A stretch of DNA of 7,185 nucleotides from an uncultured Rubrobacteraceae bacterium (GTDB lineage: Bacteria > Actinomycetota > Rubrobacteria > Rubrobacterales > Rubrobacteraceae): positions 1 to 7,185 of the forward strand of contig CADCUW010000143.1 in the NCBI GenBank assembly GCA_902805985.1, written 5' to 3'. Position 1 is the stretch's first letter, and the number at the start of each line of letters is the position of its first letter. The notes beneath the pieces were generated by a model. The model did not search any database, was not told where the DNA came from, and worked only from the letters and a program-made list of their open reading frames with translations. Both the position numbers and the translations under genes were made by a program. Positions 1 to 5,177 of this stretch are shown here, piece by piece.

Positions 1-219
1 ATGGACGACCCAGTGACCCGCTACGAGGATGCCGTCGAGGCGCTGATCCGAGACCCCTCCCCGGAGAACGACTTGTCCACCTCCCGGGCGCACTACGACT
101 TCGCGTGCTACGTGTGGCTCGCGCCGTGGTGGGTCGGGTGGTACCGGGAGAGGAGGCTGAAGCGTGCGGTGCGCCGCCACCTGGAGGCCGGGGGCCGGAT
201 AAGGCTGCCGCGGGGTTAG
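1..219 (+). CDS. Small hypothetical protein, possibly 5'-truncated by the window edge
   Basis: The reading frame is open from the first base and ends at a TAG at 217-219, giving 72 residues. An ATG sits exactly at the window edge, so it may be the true start or an internal methionine of a longer protein. The product is acidic at its N-terminus and has a short aromatic, hydrophobic stretch around residues 35-47 (FACYVWLAPWWVG). A strongly basic tail follows (RERRLKRAVRRH). This could be a single membrane-associated helix followed by a positive cytoplasmic tail, but I recognise no family. The first repeat copy begins 46 bases after its stop, so it would be the last gene of the unit to the left. 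Function unknown. Confidence 0.5.
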   Translation: MDDPVTRYEDAVEALIRDPSPENDLSTSRAHYDFACYVWLAPWWVGWYRERRLKRAVRRHLEAGGRIRLPRG

Positions 220-264
220 CCAGCCACGCGTCCACCCCCCGGACCGGGCAGGCCGAGGTTAAGC

Positions 265-332
265 GAACTTCTTAGAACCCCCTGCGGCCGAAGTTCGGGG
301 AATGATCCTTCTACGAGGTTGAGTGAATAAGG
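265..332 (+). repeat. Intergenic repeat, copy 1
   Basis: First copy of the window-wide repeat. The left arm GAACTTC (265-271) and right arm GAAGTTC (289-295) form the conserved inverted repeat. The right part ends in TGAATAAGG. The segment normally reading CACGCACTCGGG is diverged here to ACGAGGTTGAG, so this copy is less like the consensus in its second half. It lies between the rightward gene ending at 219 and the terminator of the leftward RTX-like gene. Confidence 0.85.
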
Positions 333-380
333 GCAAGAGACCGGGGCGGGACCCCGAAGGACCCGCCCCGGTCTCTTGCC
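332..380 (-). terminator. Long hairpin terminator of the RTX-like gene
   Basis: A perfect 19-bp stem: positions 332-350 pair with 362-380 around an 11-base loop. It lies 18 bases past the stop of the leftward gene that ends at 398. On the minus strand the stem is followed by only a short T-containing stretch (CTTATT), as is common for terminators in high-GC Gram-positives. The outer two bases overlap the right end of repeat copy 1. Confidence 0.8.
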
Positions 381-397
381 TTCGTCGGCGCTATCTT

Positions 398-1021
398 CTA
401 GTTAGTCGGGTCCGGAGGCAACCCTCGGAAGAAGCTCCTCGGGATGGACTCGAAGAACGCTTGTGCCTGCTCAAAGACCTCCTCGCGCGAACCACGCACA
501 ATCTTAACCCTCTCGCAGTCGCGTGCGACCCTGTCTTTCCTGTCGGCCAGCACCCGGTCGAAGCCGTCGCCACACACGACCACGTCCCGGACCGCGGGTC
601 GGTGGCTAACGTCGATCACGTCCTTGCCGTCCCCGCCTACGACGTTGTCTCGCGAAGATTCGCGCAGACTGCCGTCTATCAAAAGGTCGTTGCCATCTCC
701 GCCCACTATGTTGTCGGAACCTCTGCCGCCGAAAACCACGTCGTTGTCGGCCCCGCCGTCGAGGTTCTTGTCGCCGCCCCCGGGGCGACGCTCGTTGCCG
801 CCTAGCACGTTGTCCTTGCCGTCCCCGCCCACGAGGTTGTCGGAGCCGCCCTTGCCGAACAGGTCGTCCTGGCCGCCCAGGCCGACGAGGTTGTCGTTGC
901 CGTCGGTCCCCCTGAGGACGTCGTGCCCGTTGGTGCCGACCCTGTTGACCGCCAGGGCCACCCCGCTGGCCATCACCAGGCAAGCCGCCACCACCGCCAC
1001 CAACAACATCGTTCTTCGCAT
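398..1021 (-). CDS. Secreted RTX-like (GD-rich calcium-binding repeat) protein
   Basis: A 207-residue predicted exported protein. Residues 1-24 form a signal peptide with basic MRR, a hydrophobic core and a cleavage-like VALA. Residues 29-137 carry degenerate nonapeptide repeats of the RTX type (GGxGxDxxx, for example GGSDNLVGGDGKD, GGDGNDLLIDG), which in known families bind calcium in a parallel beta-roll. A tail with two cysteines (150 and 169, around DRVLADRKDRVARDC) could form a disulfide outside the cell. The last 30 residues are non-repetitive with two FF pairs. The ATG at 1021 is preferred over upstream starts because GGGAG lies just before it and it begins the signal peptide exactly. 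No protease, lipase or other catalytic domain is visible, so the role is probably structural or adhesive, which is inference. The gene is alone in its unit and ends at a strong hairpin. Confidence 0.85.
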   Translation of the reverse strand: MRRTMLLVAVVAACLVMASGVALAVNRVGTNGHDVLRGTDGNDNLVGLGGQDDLFGKGGSDNLVGGDGKDNVLGGNERRPGGGDKNLDGGADNDVVFGGRGSDNIVGGDGNDLLIDGSLRESSRDNVVGGDGKDVIDVSHRPAVRDVVVCGDGFDRVLADRKDRVARDCERVKIVRGSREEVFEQAQAFFESIPRSFFRGLPPDPTN

Positions 1022-1092
1022 ACCTGCTCCCTTCTCGGGCGAGGCGGAGAAAGGAAGGCGCAGACCCCCGCCCCTGGTTGCCATGTACCAAC

Positions 1093-1129
1093 AGTATCTA
1101 TAGGCGAGGGTGCGAGCGTATCACTCAAA
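1093..1129 (-). promoter_or_regulatory. Possible promoter region of the RTX-like gene
   Basis: Reading leftward, TTGAGT (about 1128 to 1123) is followed 20 bases later by TATAGA (about 1102 to 1097). The hexamers are good for a sigma-70-type promoter but the spacing is longer than the usual 16-18. The block from 1112 to 1139 is closely matched upstream of the TolB-like gene, which suggests a shared promoter or operator rather than chance. Confidence 0.35.
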
Positions 1130-1155
1130 CGGGCTATCTTTGATCCTTTTTCTCC

Positions 1156-1224
1156 GAACTTCCTAGAACCTCCTCAGGACGAAGTTCGCAGAACACCCCT
1201 TCTGCGCACTCGGGTGTATAGAGG
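1156..1224 (+). repeat. Intergenic repeat, copy 2
   Basis: Nearly complete copy: left arm GAACTTC at 1156-1162, right arm GAAGTTC at 1181-1187, then CGCACTCGGGTG and an altered end (TATAGAGG instead of AATAAGG). It separates the promoter side of the RTX-like gene from the terminator of the TolB-like gene. Its orientation is the same as all other copies. Confidence 0.9.
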
Positions 1225-1273
1225 ACAAGAGAGGAGGGCCGGGGTCTCTATCTCGGACCTCCTCTCTTGTCCT
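1222..1273 (-). terminator. Hairpin terminator of the TolB-like lipoprotein gene
   Basis: A perfect 16-bp stem: 1222-1237 pairs with 1258-1273, with a 20-base loop that can form a small inner stem. It lies 15 bases beyond the stop of the leftward gene and directly abuts repeat copy 2. Confidence 0.8.
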
Positions 1274-1287
1274 TATCTTGTGCCTGA

Positions 1288-2286
1288 CTAGGGCGCCGTT
1301 TCCCAGTCGGGCTGGTGCTCATCCTCCGGGTTGGAGGAGATGTGGTGGCGATCTGTGCCGTCGGGGTTCATCGTCGCAAGCCCTATGCCGGACTCGCCGC
1401 TGAAGGTGTGATCCGACACGAACAGGATCTTCGTTCCGTCTGCGGACCATACTGGGTCGGACGATCCAAAGCCGCGGCTGAAGTTGTGGGTGAGGTTGGT
1501 GGGCTGCTGGCCGTCGTCGGCGTCGATCGTGAAAATGTCGCCATAGGACCCATATTCGGGAAAGGCCTCGAAGGCGAGCTTTTTGCCGTCTGGTGACCAG
1601 TCGGCGTCTCCGGCACCCATGCCCCAGGGCGTCAGCTGCTCTAGCCCGCCGCCGTCCAAGCGCACCGTGAACAGTGCCGATTCTTCGGGGTGGTCTTCGC
1701 TTATGAAGCGGGTGAACACGAGCCGCCCGCCGTCCGGGGAGAATCGGGGCTGGGAGTCCAACACCGCCTTTTCGGGAAGGGTGGTCAAGCGCCGGACGTT
1801 GGTTCCGTCCGCGTTCATCACGTGGATCTCCCGCCTCCACGCGCCGTCGTCTCTGTCGGAGCCGAAGGCGATCCGTGAGCCGTCGGGGGACCAGTCCGGG
1901 GTGTCGCTGACGTCGTCGGAGTGGGTCAGCTTGACGACCCCCGAGCCGTCGGGGTTCATCGTGAAGATGTCGTTGATGGCATCCGCGTCGTCGGGATCGG
2001 GATCGGTGTGGTTGGACTCGAAGGCCAGCTTGTCGCCCCCCGGCTTCCAGACCGCCCAGCCGCTGTCGGCCGATCCGTTCGTCAGCTTCACCTGGTTCGA
2101 GAGGTCCTTGTTGGCGACCCAGGTCTGCCAGAAGCCGTCCGAGTCCTCTTTCATGAACACCATGCTCGGGGTGGAGTTGGCGGGGTTTTTGGTCTGCTGG
2201 CTCCCGCCGCCACAGGAGGCAAGAGCCGTGGCCGCGAGGACCAACGTCGTCACCGTAAGGGATAGGACCGCTCGTCTGCTGCTCAC
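1288..2286 (-). CDS. TolB/PD40-type beta-propeller lipoprotein
   Basis: A 332-residue predicted lipoprotein. The GTG at 2286 is chosen because AAGGAG lies six bases upstream and it opens a lipoprotein signal peptide: basic SSRR, a hydrophobic stretch at 6-21, and a lipobox LASC with the lipidated cysteine at 25. The mature part has four clear PD40 motifs typical of TolB-like propellers: DWSPDGSRIAF (131-141), RFSPDGGRLVF (181-191), DWSPDGKKLAF (229-239) and VWSADGTKILF (279-289). A weaker one starts near GWAVWKPGG (77-84), and a final PDWE (327-330) may close the ring. No peptidase domain follows the propeller, unlike in DPP-type enzymes. Gram-positive proteins of this kind sit on the outer face of the membrane, and their partners are generally unknown. 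It is not the true Tol-Pal TolB, since no tol or pal genes are nearby. It stands alone between two repeats. Confidence 0.88.
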   Translation of the reverse strand: MSSRRAVLSLTVTTLVLAATALASCGGGSQQTKNPANSTPSMVFMKEDSDGFWQTWVANKDLSNQVKLTNGSADSGWAVWKPGGDKLAFESNHTDPDPDDADAINDIFTMNPDGSGVVKLTHSDDVSDTPDWSPDGSRIAFGSDRDDGAWRREIHVMNADGTNVRRLTTLPEKAVLDSQPRFSPDGGRLVFTRFISEDHPEESALFTVRLDGGGLEQLTPWGMGAGDADWSPDGKKLAFEAFPEYGSYGDIFTIDADDGQQPTNLTHNFSRGFGSSDPVWSADGTKILFVSDHTFSGESGIGLATMNPDGTDRHHISSNPEDEHQPDWETAP

Positions 2287-2376
2287 CCTTCGCTCCTTCT
2301 TTGAGGAAGGGTGAGAGCCTTCACCGCCCCGCCTGGCGTGCCAGATAGCTACATCGGTATCATGAGCGGTGTGGGG

Positions 2377-2406
2377 GCGAAGCGTATCCCCCAAAGTGAC
2401 TATCTA
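2377..2406 (-). promoter_or_regulatory. Conserved upstream block shared with the RTX-like gene
   Basis: About 30 bases here match the block at 1112-1139: a GCGA(A)GCGTATC core, then CAAA, then CTATCT. Both lie at the same relative place, between a repeat and the start of a leftward gene, and both have a second GTATC 24-27 bases nearer the gene. This could be a promoter or a common operator. I cannot assign -35 and -10 boxes with confidence here. Confidence 0.35.
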
Positions 2407-2408
2407 TC

Positions 2409-2433
2409 GGAACTTTCTCTAGGTCCTCCAGGC
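2409..2433 (+). repeat. Degenerate left half of the intergenic repeat
   Basis: The stretch beginning GAACTTTCTCTAGG and continuing through CCTCCAGG resembles the left half of copy 2. It stops where the full copy 3 begins at 2434. It looks like a half copy fused in tandem to a full copy, in the same orientation. Confidence 0.45.
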
Positions 2434-2501
2434 GTACTTCCGAGAACCCCCTCAGTCCGAAGTTCGGAGAACAACCCTTCCACGCACTCGGGCGAATAAG
2501 G
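2434..2501 (+). repeat. Intergenic repeat, copy 3
   Basis: Full copy with a slightly altered left arm (GTACTTC), an intact right arm GAAGTTC at 2459-2465, then CCTTCCACGCACTC and GAATAAGG. It separates the upstream region of the TolB-like gene from the terminator of the two small leftward genes. Confidence 0.9.
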
Positions 2502-2510
2502 CCAAGAAGA

Positions 2511-2540
2511 AGGGCCGGGGTCCCGTAGGACCCCGGCCCT
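2511..2540 (-). terminator. Hairpin terminator of the two small leftward genes
   Basis: A perfect 13-bp stem (2511-2523 with 2528-2540) around a four-base loop, very GC-rich, lying 25 bases past the stop at 2566. Its GGGCCGGGGTCC arm is closely related to the hairpin at 3170-3189 and partly to those at 1222 and 3916. Confidence 0.8.
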
Positions 2541-2565
2541 GGTAGAAGATCTAAGCGCTGCTTCC

Positions 2566-2751
2566 TTAGTGCCGCCGGTTCAACCCCAGGGCGCCGAGAT
2601 CGAAGTACGGATCGTGCAAGCGGGAGGCCCGCAGGCGGCGGGTGGCGTCCCGGCCGCGCGTCCTGGCGCGCATGGCGTCGTGGGCGTCGGCCCCGGACGG
2701 CCCTTGCCGGCCGAGGAAGAGAGCGACGGTGGATAGGATGAACTTGGGCAT
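2566..2751 (-). CDS. Small hypothetical protein, second gene of a two-gene unit
   Basis: A 61-residue protein. The N-terminus MPKFILSTVALFLG is a short hydrophobic segment that could insert in or lie on the membrane. The rest is rich in arginine, alanine and aspartate (for example RTRGRDATRRLRASRL). AGGGG lies five bases upstream of the ATG. The start is only eight bases after the stop of the preceding small gene, so the two are probably co-transcribed, and a strong terminator follows. I do not recognise a family. Confidence 0.6.
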   Translation of the reverse strand: MPKFILSTVALFLGRQGPSGADAHDAMRARTRGRDATRRLRASRLHDPYFDLGALGLNRRH

Positions 2752-2759
2752 TGGGACCC

Positions 2760-2930
2760 CTACCTGAACAGCGCCGTCACCAGCGCGACGCCGCGGGCAA
2801 CCCGGCCCCTGCGGATGGCGCCGTCCTCGTCTGACCTAGCGGCCTTCGCCAGGCGGGCATCCAGGCGGTTGTGCTCGACCTCGCGGTGTATCTGCGCCCT
2901 GTGCTCCCGGCCCAACTCTTGATGAAGCAT
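2760..2930 (-). CDS. Small charged hypothetical protein, first gene of a two-gene unit
   Basis: A 56-residue protein starting at an ATG with AGGAG seven bases upstream, which is why this start is preferred over the in-frame ATG at 3023. The sequence is strongly helical and charged (LHQELGREHRAQIHREVEHN, then RLDARLAKAARSDEDG), ending in a short hydrophobic patch (GVALVTALF). Short Arg/Glu/His-rich proteins like this are often seen in actinobacterial genomes without assigned function. It is followed after eight bases by the next small gene. The good ribosome binding sites of both genes and the shared terminator are the main evidence that they are real. Confidence 0.6.
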   Translation of the reverse strand: MLHQELGREHRAQIHREVEHNRLDARLAKAARSDEDGAIRRGRVARGVALVTALFR

Positions 2931-3089
2931 CGTCCGGCTCCTAGCTGTATCGGTCGGGTGCGTCCCGGCACTGAAGCAACTGTAGCCCCGCGCCCCGACC
3001 AGGGCATCGCGCAAATGCACCATTTATTTCTAGTCCTATTGGGTGAGGATCGCACGGCACTCCGGAGATGCATCGGAGCGCAAGTACCC

Positions 3090-3155
3090 GAACTTCCGAG
3101 AACCCTACGCCCGAAGTTCGGAGAATGAGCCTTCCACGCACTCCGGTGAATAAGG
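3090..3155 (+). repeat. Intergenic repeat, copy 4
   Basis: Close to consensus: left arm GAACTTC at 3090-3096, right arm GAAGTTC at 3113-3119, then CCTTCCACGCACTC and GGTGAATAAGG. It lies between divergently pointing units. Confidence 0.9.
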
Positions 3156-3169
3156 GTCTAGAGGAGGGC

Positions 3170-3189
3170 CGGGGTCCTACGGGACCCCG
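3170..3189 (-). terminator. Orphan terminator-like hairpin beside repeat copy 4
   Basis: An 8-bp perfect stem (3170-3177 with 3182-3189) around a four-base loop. It sits at the same distance from its repeat as the terminators of the leftward genes and is almost identical in core sequence to the one at 2511-2540. No leftward gene ends here. The next gene, the cupin, points right, so the hairpin may be a relic or part of the repeat module. Confidence 0.55.
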
Positions 3190-3235
3190 ATCCCCTTCGC
3201 GCCCCTCTGGGACCGCTCCGGTTGGCCGCCCTCTG

Positions 3236-3264
3236 TTGACCCTTCCGTCCCGGTCCGGGAGACT
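3236..3264 (+). promoter_or_regulatory. Likely promoter of the cupin gene
   Basis: TTGACC at 3236-3241, a 17-base spacer, and GAGACT at 3259-3264, placed 35 bases before the ATG. The -35 is strong. The -10 keeps only the second, fourth and sixth consensus positions, which is tolerable in high-GC DNA. Confidence 0.4.
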
Positions 3265-3298
3265 GGGCGCGACCGCAGCGACCGAGAGGAGCCCGCAC

Positions 3299-3808
3299 AT
3301 GCCAGCCCGTCCCAGCGTCGTCAACGAGGCCGAGATCGAATGGACCGAGCAGCTGCACGGGGAGAGGTTCGGCCAACGCCGCAAGCAGCTGGGCGCGGCC
3401 GCCGGCGGACGGCGGCTGGGGTGCAGCCTCTACGAGGTGCCGCCCGGGCGCGCGGCGTTCCCACGCCACTACCACCTGGCCAACGAGGAGGCCATCTACG
3501 TGCTGGATGGCTCGGGCACCCTGCGCATGGGTCTGGGTGAGGGGGAGGAGGTCGAGCTCTCGCGGGGGGACTACGTGGCGTTGCCCGTGGGGGCCGACGG
3601 GGCCCACCAGCTCGTCAACACCTCGGGCGCTGCGCTCAGGTACCTGTGCTTCTCCACGATGGCCGAGCCGGACGTGATGGTCTACCCCGACTCGGGGAAG
3701 GTCGGCGTCTTCGGCGGGGCCGCCCCCGGCGGCCCGAAGGACGAGAGGACCTTCTCCAGGTTCCTACGCGACGACGCCGAGGTGGGCTACTACGAAGGCG
3801 AGGAGTAG
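3299..3808 (+). CDS. Single-domain cupin protein
   Basis: A 169-residue cytoplasmic protein. AGGAG lies seven bases before the ATG at 3299. The first cupin motif is at 50-71 and includes the metal ligands H57, H59 and a glutamate at 63 or 64 (HYHLANEEAIYVLDG). The second is at 90-107 (GDYVALPVGADGAHQLVN) with H103 as the fourth ligand. All four expected metal-binding residues are therefore present and the site is probably intact. The region after the barrel (124-169) contains a VMVYPDSGKVGVFGG stretch and an acidic end. Proteins of this layout are often annotated simply as cupin-domain proteins. Substrates range widely and cannot be read from the sequence. It is alone in its unit, with its own promoter, and the next repeat starts 37 bases after the stop. 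No obvious terminator follows it. Confidence 0.88.
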   Translation: MPARPSVVNEAEIEWTEQLHGERFGQRRKQLGAAAGGRRLGCSLYEVPPGRAAFPRHYHLANEEAIYVLDGSGTLRMGLGEGEEVELSRGDYVALPVGADGAHQLVNTSGAALRYLCFSTMAEPDVMVYPDSGKVGVFGGAAPGGPKDERTFSRFLRDDAEVGYYEGEE

Positions 3809-3845
3809 GCCACCCGATCTTCCCGGTATGCCACGCCCGCCGGGC

Positions 3846-3905
3846 GAGCTTCTCCCACCGCCGAAGTTCGCGGAACACTCCTTCCACGCACCCCGGTGAA
3901 TAAGG
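3846..3905 (+). repeat. Intergenic repeat, copy 5
   Basis: The left half is shortened and diverged (GAGCTTC then TCCCACC). The right half is well conserved: GAAGTTC at 3863-3869, CCTTCCACGCAC, and GGTGAATAAGG. It lies between the convergent ends of the cupin and CHRD genes. Confidence 0.85.
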
Positions 3906-3915
3906 TGCGAGAAGA

Positions 3916-3946
3916 GAGGGCCGGGACTGACAACGCCCCGGCCCTC
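3916..3946 (-). terminator. Hairpin terminator of the CHRD gene
   Basis: A 10-bp perfect stem (3916-3925 with 3937-3946) with an 11-base loop, 30 bases past the stop at 3976. The AGGGCCGGG arm is shared with the hairpins near copies 2, 3 and 4. Confidence 0.75.
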
Positions 3947-3975
3947 ACGACTATCGACTTGTGGTAGGTCCCGAG

Positions 3976-4437
3976 CTACTTGGAGAGCTGCCCCCTGAGC
4001 GCTCCGCCGGGGAACTCGGTGTTGTGGACGTTGACGTAGTAGTCGGCGGGGTCCTGCAGGATCTCCTTGGCCAGGGCGCGCCCCACGTCTACGCAGCCGC
4101 CGGAGGACCCGTCAGTGGGCGGCAGGAGTTCGACGACCACGGGGCCGGCCACGCCCGGGGGTGCCTCGTGGATGTGGGCCGCCGTGGCCGGGGCGATGCC
4201 CGAGACGCTCAGCTCGTAGCAGAGCACACCTTGTCCGGGGTTGACCGTGACGGTGGCGAAGCCGATCCCGTCGGGATCTCCCGGTACGGGCACTTCCTGC
4301 TCTCCCGTAAGGGTGGTGGTGAGTTGGCGGCCTCCCTGGTCCGCGACGCCGAGCTTGGCGGCCGAGGCGGGGCCCGCGATCGCCAAGGCGGCGATCGCCG
4401 CCAGGAGCAGCGTTGCAAACAGTCGTCTTTGCTTCAT
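3976..4437 (-). CDS. Secreted CHRD-domain protein
   Basis: A 153-residue exported protein. The ATG at 4437 has GGAGG eight bases upstream; an earlier in-frame ATG at 4452 would overlap that site. Residues 1-26 are a classic signal peptide ending in ASA. The rest is one CHRD domain, the fold named after chordin: a start like TTLTGEQEVP (41-50), then GIGFATVTVN (57-66) and LCYELSVSGI (72-81). The AHIHEAPPGVAGPVVVEL core spans 87-104, and the end carries YYVNVHNTEFPGGALRGQ (133-150). Cysteines 73 and 115 could pair outside the cell. CHRD proteins are widespread in actinobacteria; their biochemical role is not established and no enzymatic activity is implied. The gene is alone in its unit and its length matches a single-domain member. 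Confidence 0.92.
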   Translation of the reverse strand: MKQRRLFATLLLAAIAALAIAGPASAAKLGVADQGGRQLTTTLTGEQEVPVPGDPDGIGFATVTVNPGQGVLCYELSVSGIAPATAAHIHEAPPGVAGPVVVELLPPTDGSSGGCVDVGRALAKEILQDPADYYVNVHNTEFPGGALRGQLSK

Positions 4438-4533
4438 AAGCGTAACCTCCATAGTTGCTTTCCCTTAACGGACCTGTATACGCGGCCCGGGATGTCGGCG
4501 GATTACCACCCCGAGGATGGCAAGGCCCCTGGG

Positions 4534-4599
4534 GAACTTCCGAGACCTCCCTAAAGCCGAAGTTCCGAGAACAACCCTTCCACGCACTCGGGTGAATAG
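4534..4599 (+). repeat. Intergenic repeat, copy 6
   Basis: Near-full copy: GAACTTC at 4534-4540, GAAGTTC at 4559-4565, CCTTCCACGCACTC and GGTGAATAG. It lies between the divergent CHRD and LPETG genes. Unlike the other near-full copies 1-5, no clear terminator hairpin follows its right end, which fits with no leftward gene ending here. Confidence 0.9.
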
Positions 4600-4691
4600 C
4601 CCACCTCCCTTGCTGGTACGTGTCCTGGTAGGGTGTGCCATAGTGGTCGGACACTGGGGCGATGCCGGGCGCGGCAGACGGAGGGGTCGGG

Positions 4692-5096
4692 ATGGGGAGA
4701 AGGTTCTTGCTGGCGGCCGTGCTTTCCATAGTGCTTGCCACGATGCCGGTGTCGCCCGCTGGGGCACAGCTCGCCGGAGACGCGCCCCCTCCACCGGAGT
4801 ACCAGGTCAAAGAGGATGGCACCCTGATCGTCGGTGGTGACATCGAGACGCATTGCTCCCAGGTAGGCCTCGACGAGCAGTACCTCACCGCAGACGGCCC
4901 GGAGGCCCGGGCGTGTGAGGCCGCCGGGTTCAAAATCGCCGGGGACGGTACTCCGGGCGGCGCCTCTACCCCGGCGGCCTCGGCTTCCGCGCTTCCCGAA
5001 ACGGGCGGTTCCGGCTTCCCCGTGGCCGCGCTCGTCCCGCTGGCCTTGCTGGTAGGCGGCCTTCTGGCTTTCGGGGTCGTGCGCAGGACCTTCTGA
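4692..5096 (+). CDS. Small LPETG-anchored surface protein
   Basis: A 134-residue protein with a cell-wall sorting design. GGAGG lies seven bases before the ATG at 4692, which opens a signal peptide (MGRRFLLAAVL, cleavage near AGA-Q at 23-26). The short mature region (27-100) is acidic, starts with a proline run (APPPPEY), and holds two cysteines at 55 and 75. An Ala/Ser/Pro-rich linker precedes LPETG at 101-105, a hydrophobic helix at 110-129 and a basic end RR. This is the full C-terminal signal recognised by class A-like sortases, which cut between T and G and attach the protein to peptidoglycan. No sortase gene is in the window. The stop TGA lies inside repeat copy 7, where the usual CCGAGAAC of the repeat reads CTGAGAAC. 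The function of the mature part is unknown. Confidence 0.88.
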   Translation: MGRRFLLAAVLSIVLATMPVSPAGAQLAGDAPPPPEYQVKEDGTLIVGGDIETHCSQVGLDEQYLTADGPEARACEAAGFKIAGDGTPGGASTPAASASALPETGGSGFPVAALVPLALLVGGLLAFGVVRRTF

Positions 5097-5143
5097 GAAC
5101 CGAAGTTCGCGGAATGATCCTTCCACGCACTCGGGTGAATAGG
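5090..5143 (+). repeat. Intergenic repeat, copy 7 (internally shortened)
   Basis: Left arm remnant CTTCTGAGAAC at 5090-5100 is joined directly to CGAAGTTC, lacking about a dozen bases of the usual loop. The right half is intact (CCTTCCACGCACTCGGGTG, then AATAGG). The copy overlaps the last codons of the LPETG gene. Confidence 0.85.
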
Positions 5144-5177
5144 GTCGTGTCCCATTCGGACCGGGGCCGCGGCCTGC

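Larger units (their letters stand above)
2931..3298. other. Intergenic stretch between divergent units
   Basis: These 368 bases hold no gene I can support. They contain the upstream region of the two small leftward genes, repeat copy 4, a terminator-like hairpin facing no leftward gene, and a likely promoter and ribosome binding site for the cupin. Confidence 0.6.

Noticed and set aside
444..1103. Rightward open frame of about 219 codons opposite the RTX-like gene
   Set aside because: Antisense shadow of the GD-rich repeats, with repetitive Ser/Pro/Leu composition and no ribosome site.
1288..2286. Tol-Pal system TolB
   Set aside because: The propeller motifs fit, but the protein has a lipobox, no TolB N-terminal domain, and no tol or pal neighbours in an apparently Gram-positive context.
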